From Amaurobius ferox (lineage: Eukaryota; Arthropoda; Arachnida; Araneae; Amaurobiidae), in contig OX578146.1 in the NCBI GenBank assembly GCA_951213105.1, forward strand, positions 51,602,775 through 51,666,774: a stretch of DNA of 64,000 bases. Direction: 5' to 3'. A program made the translations under genes and the position numbers. Below, piece by piece: positions 12,258 through 25,200 of this stretch (the stretch's first letter is position 1; the number at the start of each line of letters is the position of its first letter). Under the pieces are notes generated by a model. The model had not been told where the DNA came from. It made no database searches and worked only from the letters and a program-made list of their open reading frames with translations.

Positions 12258-13784
12258 CACAATAGACAAAAATTACCTGGCCTTTATACTAAAATAATAA
12301 ATATTCATAGTTGGCACCTCAATGCATACAATTAAAATTACAGCAGAAAAAATTAATTATTCTAATTCTAATTTCATAAAATAGTGGTAAAGAAAATAAG
12401 CCAAAAACATTTCTTAAAACTTAATCACCAGATAATTAGAAAAAATAATATTTAAAAGGTACGTATTATATTAATATATACAGTACATAGACATCACATT
12501 AATGGAATATTCAACAATTGATGATAGTTAATTGTACATAGCAAGGAGCATGATTTTCATAACATAGGGATGTTACAGTAACACAGGGTTATTGCACAAA
12601 GTAACATAGCATTGATTATTAGGACATTATCACAATTTTTATTTTCACAAATTTTGAATTACTATTCCCAACATGAGTAACCACTTGCTCAGTTCAGATG
12701 ACCCAGAGGTACATAAAAATTATCATAGAGAAGGAAAGAAATATAAGTAGAGTTTAAGAGTTTAGATGATCTGATTCAAAACTTGAATCCAGCTTACAAG
12801 ATATTATGCTATGAATAATTTTTTATATAAAACTTTTATACAATTTGTATACATTTTCAAACATTAAAATGGATAAAAATGTGTTTAATGTAACTATTCT
12901 CAAAGCTTTTAGCAATATATAGACACACTGATTAGTATAAGTAGCAATGGCATATGCCGGATACACAAAATTGATTATGAGCCTACACACTTGCTGTTCA
13001 AGTTGATCAGGAAATTGCTACAATAAATTTATCGATACATTGAAAAAATTCCGTTGAATATGCTCAAAAGAAATCAACAGCATATTCGGAAGTTAGTTTT
13101 TTTCCCACTACTATACATAGTGATCAATAGTGACTTCAATGAATTCAACTATAAGCTTACTCAATGTTCCCTAAATTTAATTCTTGGAACTTTACAATTT
13201 AGAAATAATTTAAATCAGTATTCAATATCAGGATTTTAAATATTTTTACATAGTATGATAAAAGTAAAAATCTCAAAGAAATCAACACATTCTGGATATG
13301 TTAGAACTTGGAAACTCTGGGTCAAATTCTGAAAAGTGGCAACCCTATTAACAGCAGGCACCTGAAATTCAAAAATATCAGGATACCAAGTATCATGTTA
13401 AGAACCCCTGCTCTAACGATTCTCATAAATCCTGAAACTACACACAAATAACTACTTCGACACATAGGACATTTAACTCACATTGCTAATGTTCTCGTTG
13501 TAGCTATGCATTTCAGATGCATATATGTATAGTCTTTCATAAAGTGTAAAAGAAACATTGCACTTCACCTCTCTTTGAGAAGAGGACAAATCAATCATTT
13601 CTTTATCACTTTAAAATGAATGAATGAAAGTATATGGAGAGTGAACGACAAAAATGAAACTCCATACAACATATGAAATTAAGAGAAAACAAACACATTA
13701 CAAGTCGAAAAGAAATGCAAATCTTGAAGCAAAAAAGAAACGAAACAATAATTATCACGGCATGATCAGTCAAGCTGCTTAATA

Positions 13785-13839
13785 CTATTTCCTCTGCCTG
13801 ACATCTTGTCCTTTTGCTTTTTGGTCACGATGAGGCTTG
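13785..13839 (-). CDS. Bsg: Bsg exon 8 (C-terminal tail and stop)
   Basis: Acceptor CTATTTTTTAG just above 13839. It encodes residues 358-375, basic and polar, ending DVRQRK before TAG at 13785-13787. The tail resembles the C-terminus of other basigins. The 3' UTR continues downward. Confidence 0.92.
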
Positions 13840-16800
13840 CTAAAAAATAGAAAAACAATTTTAGTGAGATATCTAGGTAGTACCAGCTAAGCTACACCAT
13901 GAAGCAGACACTTTAGACCACAATGAGGTGCAACATTTTATGCTTCGCGAAATTTAGTGCTCACAAAAATATAAAATCTTAGCATTTAAATAAACTCATT
14001 GCATCATTTTATGCTCCTTGAAATTTAGTGCTCACAAAAAAATATAAAACCTTAGCATTCATATAAGCTCTATTTATAAAAATAAAAGACTATGTCTATC
14101 TGTCTGTTGGTCATGTAGTGAAAAATCTAAGTGACCCACAGCTACAAAATTTGGATTAGATTTGATTTTTAAAAAATAAAATTGTATCAGCAGTTTAGCA
14201 TCATTTTGACTGATCAAAAATATTATCACAGAAATTTCATCATAACACCACTGGAAAGATTAAAGAATTATTTTTTAAAAATGTTTTGAAAGGTATCCAT
14301 TCTATCAAGAGATAATTTTTTGCAAACGTAATTTTTTGTTTTTTGAAGACATAATCAATTCTAAAATTCTGATATAGAAAAGTCAACTGACAATCCGGTC
14401 ATCATTATTTAACAGGAGTTAAGTTGAATATTACACGCTGCTCAAGTCTTAGGACGAGTCGGACAGTCTGGGTCTTCAACACTACTCCAAAACAAAATCT
14501 CTATTTTGTGGATCATCCATTTGTTATTAATTATATAAGGCATTAAAACATAGTAAATGTTTTTACTTCATTGTTTAAAATGCCGTTCTACAGTTTGAAC
14601 TTTTGCTGTTTAGCATGTGACATGTGTATTGCACAGGAATAGCCAGGGCAGTCTGTCATCAAACATGACCGTTGCTGTCGGTTTCATAAAGGCATAGTCT
14701 TGGAAATCATGATGTCACAATACAGTTTTGATATTTTGTATTAAGCGAGTATATAAAGTATTCTTTGCTTTTCAAAATTCACTGTCAGTTTTGAATTTTC
14801 ATATCTTAATTTTCCTAGTTATAGAGAAACAATACATTTGTAAAATTGTGTTTGAAAAATGTTTGTTTATTGTCTGTGCAAATGGTCTGGATCTGAATGT
14901 CCAAATAAGCACAAGGCTGTGTTGGCCAAACTGAAATGGTACCCTATTTTTGACAAAACAATCATGCATTGTTTATATTCTTATTTATTAGGTTCAGAGA
15001 TATAAGAGTTCAAAGTGTTTACATTTTTGAAACACTCTAATTTCAGACGAATACCTCAACTATATACGTTATCCCTGTCAAAAGAAACATTTAAAGAGCT
15101 GATATGAAATATTTTAAAATAATAACTTGAGTACAAAATCTGAAAAAGATAACAATTTTTTTTTCATTCTGATATCAATTGTGATATAAGTAGAACTAAA
15201 CACTATAGAGTATAAATATATGAGAAAGTCAAATGGAGACACTCACTCTAGATATTTTTGACTTACTTTTCTGCTGGAAGATCTGTTTCAGGCTCATCAC
15301 ACTGAGTCATACTTTTCCTTCGTTCATAGACAAAAATAATTGTACATAATATAGCAACTTCAGCACATATTCCAAGGAAAGGCCACAAAGCAGCAAGTTT
15401 ATCTGATGAAAAAATAGTATAGATTAGAAAATTGCATATACTTTAAAGTACGTTTTCAGTAAATCCATAGGAAAATTTCAATTTCAAATATAAATTCATC
15501 AGAAAATCAATATACTACAGTTAAATCCATTAATAATGAAGACAGAAGTAATAAAATTATGGTTGTGGCAAAGCAAACTAAATTCCCATTAAACTGAATT
15601 TTAAAATTTAAATTAAATTAATTTTAATGAAATTAGCTGTAATGCATAGATAGCAGTTATTTTTTTTTCAGCTGCCACTTTTTCAGTGGTGACTTCTTTT
15701 ACCACACACTTTTATTAGCAGCCACAGCTACCAATAAAACGATACAGATATACAGGGTGTCCAGAAAGTTCTGGAAAGGCGCAATATCTCAAGAAATACA
15801 CTTTGGATAAAAAAAATAATAAAATAAATAACATTCATATATTCAATATTTTTAGAAAAGCTACCTAATGATACCAAAATTGACCCCCCCCTTCCCCCTC
15901 CTGGGGGACGGGGGGTGGGGAAACTTTGAAATCTTCAATGGGAACCCCCAGTTTTTATTGCAGATTTGGATTCCCCAGAAAAAATTACATACATTTGATC
16001 TACAATTTTGATTCAAGTACTCCGATCATGAGAGGGAAGGGGAGTTACAGAAAAAAGTTCTCCGATCATGAGAGGGAAGGGGAGTTACAGAAAAAAGCAC
16101 CCTGATCATGAGAGGGAAGGGGACTCATGTTAATCAAGCACCCCGAAGGGAACAGAAAACTACTACGTCCACATCGTTGTTCCTGGGTAGTGCTAAAAGT
16201 AGTTTAGAACTGTTTTCTAAACTGAAGTCAACAGTTGTCGCTGAAGTGAACGGTTAGCATGGGGAGGGGGTCAATTTTAGCATCATTGGATAGTTTTTTG
16301 AAAATATTGAACACGTAATTTTTTATTTTTCTATCTGAAGTGTATTACCCGAGACATTCCCATTTTTAAACCATTTTTTCTCGATTATAGCACCGTTTGT
16401 GGGAGCAAAAATAAAAAATCATAGGTCAACTGTATGTAATTTTTTCTGGAGAATCCAAATCTGCAATAAAAAATGGGGGTTCCCGTTGAAGATTTCAAAG
16501 TTGTCCCACCCCCCCACCGGAGGGGGTCAATTTTGGTATCATTGGATAGCTTTTCTAAAAATATTGAATATGTGGTTTTTTATTTTTTGATCTGAAGTGT
16601 ATTTCATGAGATATTGCACCATTCCAGAACTTTCTGGACACCACTCCAGTACAAAACTGCCTAGTGTTGTATACTAATACAAAATTTAATTAACTGCCTC
16701 AAAGTGCCCAATTTCCAGAAAATAAAATCACATGACAAGAGTATATTAAAAAATACAGATATATATGCATCTTAGTATATAACCACATGCTGCTGCACCC

Positions 16801-19800
16801 AAGCACAAAATTTAATTCACTATCTCAGAGTGCTCCCCCCACCCCAACTAAATTTCTGCAAAATGAAATAGTGCCAAAAGAGTATCAGAAAAAAATCCCA
16901 CTGTCACACAATTAAACAGATGTTGCAGACACACTTCTCTGTATAGTGTTTAATCTCACCATATACTAACTTTCATTCGCAACAATAATTTAATGGTGCA
17001 TAATTCTATATTTTGGATGACAATGATCCCATTCCTTGTAAATAATTACAAATCTATTGATTATTTTGAATAATTTGGGCAACTGCCAAAATCTATACAT
17101 CCCATTTTAAAAAAAAATCACAACTTTCTGTACAAATAATTAGCTTTTAAAATCATGCATACACATAAAACATATACAAACATATATGATAAGACAAATT
17201 TTAATACTAGTATAAATGCTTTAATGACTTTCTTTAATAGTATTCAGGGGAATTTTCCTCCTATTACTTCTTTCCATCAAATTGAGATGTACTTGAATAT
17301 TTAAAGTAAAAGTCAAATACAATTATGTTAAAAGGTGAATGATGCAAAATAACAAAACTATATTTGGTACATTTGATTTGAAGATGGTGTAACTATCAGA
17401 CATCTAATAGGTTTGTGAAAAGATTGTGTTCAGCAGGCAGATAATGAAAATATAATGGTATTTTTGAAAATATCAAGTATACCAGATAGTCTGATATACT
17501 GTAAAGCCCATTTATAGCAGAACTTAAAAGACCAAAACATTTGTTTGCTGCAATGCTAAAACTGAACAATTAACACTTATGCAACACATTTAATTATGCA
17601 TTATGGCAAACAGCAAGTTTTCTTGCTGCCATTGCAGTTAACAGTTATTCCAGGTAGTATATGTCAATCCTTAATTTTATCATTGGCAAAAAAAAAAAAA
17701 AAAAGAATTATTTTTAAAAACTGCTAAATGTGGTGGCTAAAAATATTTCTTTTTACAATGTACTTTGAAGCGCAGGATTCACAGGCAATAAAACTTGAAT
17801 ACTTGCAAATCAAACTAGTATTTCCAAAACTTATTAGATTTGGTAATTTTGTAGACAGGAATCAAAATCTTTAATATAAAGTCCTTAAATATAGAACCTT
17901 GTATTGAGGCACTACAGAACAATTTGCATATTTTTAGATTATAATTTCTCCAACTAAACAGTTTTTACCAATACTAATTTAGAATACATATTCTTGCATC
18001 CAATGAACCTGTAATTCTGGTGACACCTTGTTTTTGTAACTGTTGTCAAGATATTTGGTATCTTTCTAAACGTTTTCTATTGTCTCCTATATCCCTGTAT
18101 TGTCAAGTTAGTCTTGCATGGAGTACAGATATTATTAGTATATATTTCAAAAATAAAAAGAAAGATACCCTTTATCCTAATAAAAATTGTAGTGTTGACT
18201 GAATCCATCTGATTATAAGCTTCACATGTATAATGATTTCGATCTGGATAATCAGCTTCTTCAATTAATAATTTTCCATTTTTTAAACCTTCATGGTCTA
18301 ATATTCGGATTCTTGGGTCATCATCTTCAATTTCTTCTTCACCTAAACAGAAATTTTTTTTATTTGAAAACTTTAAAACAAAGACTTTTAATTCATTATT
18401 AATCTGTGGTTAATGCATAAAGACATGATTTATTTTTTTAGTTATGAAAGTAGCTCTATATGTGTCATGAACCTCTCTCTATCCATGCCAAGAGGACTGG
18501 GAAAAAGGTTATTTTTGGACCACTATCTTGCTTCTTCAAGGTATGTATAGCTGGCCGCACAATTTGATACTGCGGGGGTCAGGTGGTGGAAATTGGGTGG
18601 GGAGGGGGATAGCGGTTGAAGAATGATGGACTTGCTTTCTGGACTCTCATCTGAAAGGACGATGGGGCTCGCAGAGTCCGAGTATTATGATGTATGAATA
18701 ATCAAGAATCTGTGCAAATATTTAAGTGTAATAAACGTTTTCGTGTGATTCTAAGAAAGTGTGCTTTAATGTCAGAGGAAAGAACCACCGAGCTGACTCA
18801 AGGCGATCAGCATTAAAAATAGAGCCCAGTTCATCACAATATGAAAACTATATTTGACAAATTTATTTTTAAAAAATATGAACAGAAATTTATTAGCATG
18901 CTCAGTGGGATTTTTATACAAGCTGTAAAAAGTTTCAGCAAAGTAAAATCATAAAAAATAAAAAGGCTTAAGTACATTTTGAAGCAATTTGTTATTGTAA
19001 TGTTAACAAAACAACAATTATGCAATATTAACTAAGAAGCATCCTTATCTATTAACTAGTAATAATATTACAATATTTTGGATGGCATATTTTTTAGCAT
19101 TTCCCTAATTAGTGAATCATGACATAATAATGGGGAAATGCTTTTTTGGTGGGCCAAGAAAAGTTTCATTGTAAAACTATTTTAAACTAACTTATTCTAT
19201 CCAATTAATTTTAACTTCTATTTAATAATTTATGATTAAAAGAAATAGTAGTCTGAATTATCTGGAAGCTAAAAAAAATTATAGTATTTTGTTAAAAAGG
19301 TTAGCTAAAAATATTAGTCTTCATATTATGCCACATTTTTGAACTTCAATATATTTATTTATTCAGAACTTTTCTGATTTTTGACAAAGTTTTCATTGTT
19401 CCATAAATCCCTAAACATCTCTGAATTTCCTTAGTTCGAAGGAAATTTTCGTAGATCTAAGAACATTGACTGCTAAAAAGAATGAAAATAAAATTACCAG
19501 CCGCATTTGTTTGGGCCCCAGTCACTCTGCAGTGAAAAACCGCTGGATGTCAGAGAGTTTTATCCACGTCGATATACAGCATTTTTACGACAGCAGAGTA
19601 TTTTTACAGAGGGTAAGGCATGAAGCAATGGAATTCAAGCAACACAGTGAGTAAAATAAAAAATCTGATGTGGGCAGCAAATGACTTTCCCTGCAGACTC
19701 AAATTCATATTTTTTTTTCTTTAATAATTCATTAAATTGAGTTTAATTGCACAAAATGAAACTAAATATGTGCTTTTTAATTCAATTTCTGTTTTAATTT

Positions 19801-22170
19801 GGTAATTAGACATTTTTCTAAAAGTGGCATATAACTAAATGCGAAAAATCTCAAATATCTCGAGAATGGTTAGTCCTAGAGTAATAGAGTGTTCTTATTA
19901 TTTTCCTCATCAAAAATTACGTATAAAACAAGCATTTAATTGATATATTTGAACATGCGTAGCTTTTTTTAGATTTTGCGATTTTTGGGGGCCATTTCGT
20001 AAAAAAAGGCAAGTTGTTGTTCTCCGAATAATACCAAAATCTAATCAGCATCAGAGTATCCCCCAAGTAACTTATCTATCAAATTTCGTGAAATTTGGTC
20101 AATTAATATATTAATTAGAGTGGATACATGACATTTTTGCGGGCCATTTCGTAAAAAAATGGAGGTTGTTCTTTTCCGATTAATACCAAAATCTAATCAG
20201 CACCAGAGTATCGTACAAGTAACTTATCTACCAAATTTTGTGTAATTTGGTCAATTAGTAATTTAGCTATAGTGAATACAGGACATTTTTACGGGCCATT
20301 TCGCAAAAAAAGGTGGGTTCTGTTTTTACGAATCGTACCAAAAACTTATGAACACCACGGTCATACCCAAGTGACTTACCTACCAAATTTTATGGAATTC
20401 GGTCCATTAGTTTTTGAGTTAGAGTGGATACATACATTGCACAGACAGACACATACACAGACGTCACGTTAAAAATGGTTTTTTCGTATTCTAGAGGTCT
20501 CGAAATGTGTAGATCCGTCGAAAACTCGAGTTGCGATTTTCAGCATGATTCCAATACTTTCCCTATACATTACCATATATTGCAGGGAAAGTAAAAATGA
20601 TATTTATTACTCACTAAAACATACGATAATCAAATAATAAGAGCATGCACAGCTGTGATACAGCTCACAAAATGTGACATCAGATATAAAAATGCTCTTA
20701 AAACCGAGCGTAGCCGTAACAACTCGGTTATTTGCAGGATAATATAACAAACTATTTACAAGCTACAAACTTTAAGCTTCAACAACAACCTGCAAGTTTT
20801 AACAACACCTCCAGTTTCCAGCCATCCATCAGGCTCATTCAACCCTTCCTACTGCTCTGAGCGACAGATCTCTTTCACAGTCATGGGGCATTTATACTCT
20901 TTATTTGTTATGATGCTTCTGGAGTATGCTAGTTTCCAGTGATATGAAAAATTAGCATAATCTGGTCAGCTACAATATAATCTGCAGGAACTCAAATGCA
21001 AATTAACTGGGACACAAAACAAACGATCTGAAATCCAAACAGCTACCAGTGAAAAAACAATACTTTAACTTTTGACCGTATCTTTATAGTGATACGTAGT
21101 TTATGTTATGGTGTCCAACAAAAACGTCATGACATCACTTTACCACTGCAAAGTGATCGAGGCATCAAACGAACGCATCCATTCATAAAAAAAAAAATAA
21201 TAATAAAAAATTAAATAAATATGGTTTTGTTAAAAATAGAAGCTCTTTATTTTGTTCCATAAATGAAATGTTCTGTCACTCGTCGAAAGTATGTTTATCT
21301 GATATGAAACAAATATATCCATTATGGAGTTAATGAATTCACTTTATCTTCATGATACTTGTCGTTTTCCTCCTCGCCAGAACTATTTTTAGCAACATGA
21401 GTGAGTACGGATTCAGCGAGACCTTTGTTTATGTTAGGATCGCAAACAGTTGAAGTGAAAAAAATGAGGGCTTCAATGCATCATTTTATAATATTGATAC
21501 TGTTAATTAAGGCAAAAAATCATTTGGTGAGATTTTAAACAAAAAGCCGCTATTTGGTGCAATTTTTGGCAAATAATCACTTGTTAGCACAGAATTTGGC
21601 ATTATTTTGCTAAATTCCGGTTTGGGGAGCGTTCGGGTATTGGGATGCCAGATAAAAGGTCGCATACTGTATTTAATATGTAATCGCTCTTAACACCTGA
21701 TGTATTATACTCTTGCAATATAAATAACCTTTACAAACACCATTATATTGGGAAATAATAGTAATAAGTTAAAACACATGACCACAACAGTTCATATTAT
21801 AAGTTCTTCTGAATGCCAAAATTATTTAGAGTTTAGTTCTAGGTTAGTACTGAAGAAGAAAATTCAAGTATTTTCAAATCATCCTCCGCTTTTATTATTT
21901 GTGCAGAAATTTATATTGCATTTGCAGAAATTTTTGTTGAATTAGCCTTATTATGTAGTGGAGAAGTTTATGTTGAGAATGGTAAATTCTGCTTTAGGTC
22001 AAGTTTAACCCCTATTTTACAGGATTTCTTTTTAAATACTTTTGATTACTGTAGAATTGGTAAAAAATAATGTGGGTAATAATTGGATTTTTTTTATTTG
22101 AAAAAAAAGGGAAGATTTTGGGAGGGCTACAATTATGATTGCTAAAAAATATGAGGAGTTTGCAGCTACA

Positions 22171-22207
<37 letters not shown>

Positions 22208-25200
22208 TGATTTTCAGCATCTTATTCATGTTCTCATTTTAATACAATTTATATTCTATAAACTATTGATCAAACCATGTAAAATCCATCTAACTATATA
22301 AAACTTATCAAAAACATATTAATTTTATCGTTATCATAAAGGAACTAATGAAGAAGTTCAGGTAAAAATGTAGGGCAGGGTTAAAACAGAATTTTTAAAG
22401 AAAAAAAATGTCCTCAAATTCTCAGATTGGGGTATATTCAAGTAAAAAAAGAATTTTCAGAATTCTACAGTAAACAGACTATGTAAATTTGCTCTGTTTT
22501 GAAAGAGGAAGTCCACAAATTGTGGAGAAGTTGACAACTCTATACACAAAAACACATATTTAAATAGAACAGTATTTTGATAGACTAAAATGTTTAAAAT
22601 CTTACCTAAATACCATTTTATTTGAGGCATAGGCCCTCCTTCAGCTTGGCAGTAGAGTTCTAAAGGACTACCTTCTACAACAACAGACGACTGATCAAAT
22701 TTTTTTAAACTAATTTTTGCTATAGGAGGAAAAGAACTAGTTTACAATTTAAAAAACAAAATGAACATTAATATAATCAAAATAATATAATGAACAGTAT
22801 TCAATTAAATATGAATCATCTAGTAAAAGAACATGGTCAGAAAAAGAACTCAACAAAATAACTGGTGTAACTTCCAAAGAATTATTGAGAACTTTAAAAA
22901 TATTTAAAACCTCAAGCTTGAATCATACTTTAAAAACATAGTGTGTATATAATGTCATTATCCTACTTTCTTTCCCTATATCTATAATAAAAGACAATAT
23001 CTATGTGTGTGTGTGTGTATACACATACCATAGCAGCCGGCCATACATCTAGCTACAGTAAGCCTTTGGGTCTGTCGTGTGGTCTGTGTTTTTCACATAT
23101 CATAGCAGAAAAAGCAACACACAGCTACAAAATTTGGTACACGGATACTTCTGGACAGGTTCTAATATACCTTAAGGTGATATTTTTAAAATATGATTCA
23201 GTTTTTAAGTTATCAATGATTAAATGGAACTTCAATTTGATTCAACAGAAAGTAAAAGAAGCTGATATTATATTATATTTTTAAGATTTGCTGGCATGAC
23301 ATAAACTGTAAGAAAGCAAAGCAACTATAAGCAGCATGAGAAAAGCAACTATAATAGACTACAATTAAAAATTAAAAATTCTAATTTTCCCAATCTTATG
23401 CTCCTAATTTGGCATGTAAGCATATTTCATTACAAAAAGAAATCTGTGCAAAAATCATACATTTCAGACAATTGATGCAAGTTAAAATTTTATTTTGATA
23501 ATAACTATGATTAAATGTCACTAATTTTGTTTAACAGGGAATATTTTTTATTTTATTTTATTGGATTCATGGAAGAGAATTTTCAAAGATTCATTTAAAA
23601 AGAGGATCACATGCTTGAGTTGAAATCAGCTACACACTCACAATTGCCGGTATAATATGCAACCCATTGAAAACACTTCAGATAAAGCAACCAGGCTGGT
23701 TGCTAAAGGTGGTTAGTAATAAAGGAAGGAATTTTAATAGACATAATCCAGAAATGTCCATATTGCCCAGAAAGAATGCCTATCTGGAAGCCTTTCTAAA
23801 GGAAATCAGTTCAGATCCATCATGCATGCAAGGTCAATCAATATAGGAAATGAATTCTGACACAGTTAAAAAATTTTCTGGCCATCCAAATGGATGCTCT
23901 ATGTCTTCAGATGAATCGGACGGTTTGGGTCTTCAACAATCAAAAATTCAATTTTCATATATTGATGATTTCAATGTTTTTGTGCATTGCAGAATATAAA
24001 ACAACCTTTTGAATCATGCCTGCAGATAAGAGATTACTTGTTTATTATTATAATTATTATTATTTTTAATATTCAAATTTAACTTAGCAACAGAAGAAAT
24101 TTCACATATTTACTGATATAAATAAGTGGATTGGCAGTGAATGCCATTGTAATGCAAATGGCACCTAACATTTTTGACAAGGCTATATCCATTTCCAAAA
24201 TTTTTGTTTGCCAAAAATATAATGTTTGCAGAGTTAGAGCACTAGTTCTCATAAGGTCAAATATACTTCCTATTATGATCAGAATAAGAGTTGTATAGGG
24301 TAATCAGTAATTATCCACATATTTGATCATGACTCCAAAAGAAATTTTAAACGTTTTTAAAAAATCAATGCAGTAAGACACCAGACAAAAATAACTTCTG
24401 ATAATGTTAGTTTATGCTTATTAAATTTTTTTTTCTTATTTTAGTTTGCTTGCTAAAATGGCACAAAAACTAATATTGGTCTATTTTCTTCCTCTTTGTT
24501 ATTTAGAAAATAAAACAAATTAGGTGTTCGAAAAATTGTTTAACCAGCATGTAATATGACGACAGATAAGATTGATACCTATATTTTTGGTCTAGCTCCT
24601 AGATATAAATAGAATCTGTCCAGACCTGCTGTAGCATATCAATTTTGTTGTAAGTTAGAAGTGCAAAAGCTAATAAGTCTGTTCTTTAAACATGGAACCC
24701 AATTTTTCCCTTATGAAACCCAGTTTTAAATTTACAATGGGTCCTGGAATCGAGCATTCTGTATACCCAGTGTGAGCCCTGACAGCCACATGTTTTTTTA
24801 GAAGCTGCAATATTTTTTTAATATTTATGAAATATTCTATATTTGTACCAAATTTGGTTTCAATTGTTAGGTAGTTCCAGAAATATTGCAAAACAATGCA
24901 AAGTGTGCATGTATGTATGACACAAAAATTCATCTTTGAAAATCAAAATATTAAGTAAATGTAGGTATTACAAACATTTCTAAAGGATTCATTCATGAAC
25001 TACAACTGTTCTGTTATAAAAATAATAGGTGTACTCACATTGAACAACTATGGTTGCTTGTAAATCAACATCTAGTACTGCTCTATTTATTTTACAAATA
25101 TAGATGCCAGAATCATTATATGTCGGATTTGAAATAACTATGGTATTATTGTCAAACATTTCTAAGTGATCACTCTTACTTAGTAGCTCACCATCTTTGA

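Larger units (their letters stand above)
10791..13784 (-). other. 3' flank and probable 3' UTR of basigin
   Basis: Directly downstream of the basigin stop codon. On the minus strand the first canonical AATAAA is at 12638-12643 (TTTATT on plus), which would give a 3' UTR of about 1.15 kb. An ATTAAA variant lies near 13178. A long hairpin (11998-12119) and a smaller one (12173-12257) follow. No other coding exon was recognised. Confidence 0.5.
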
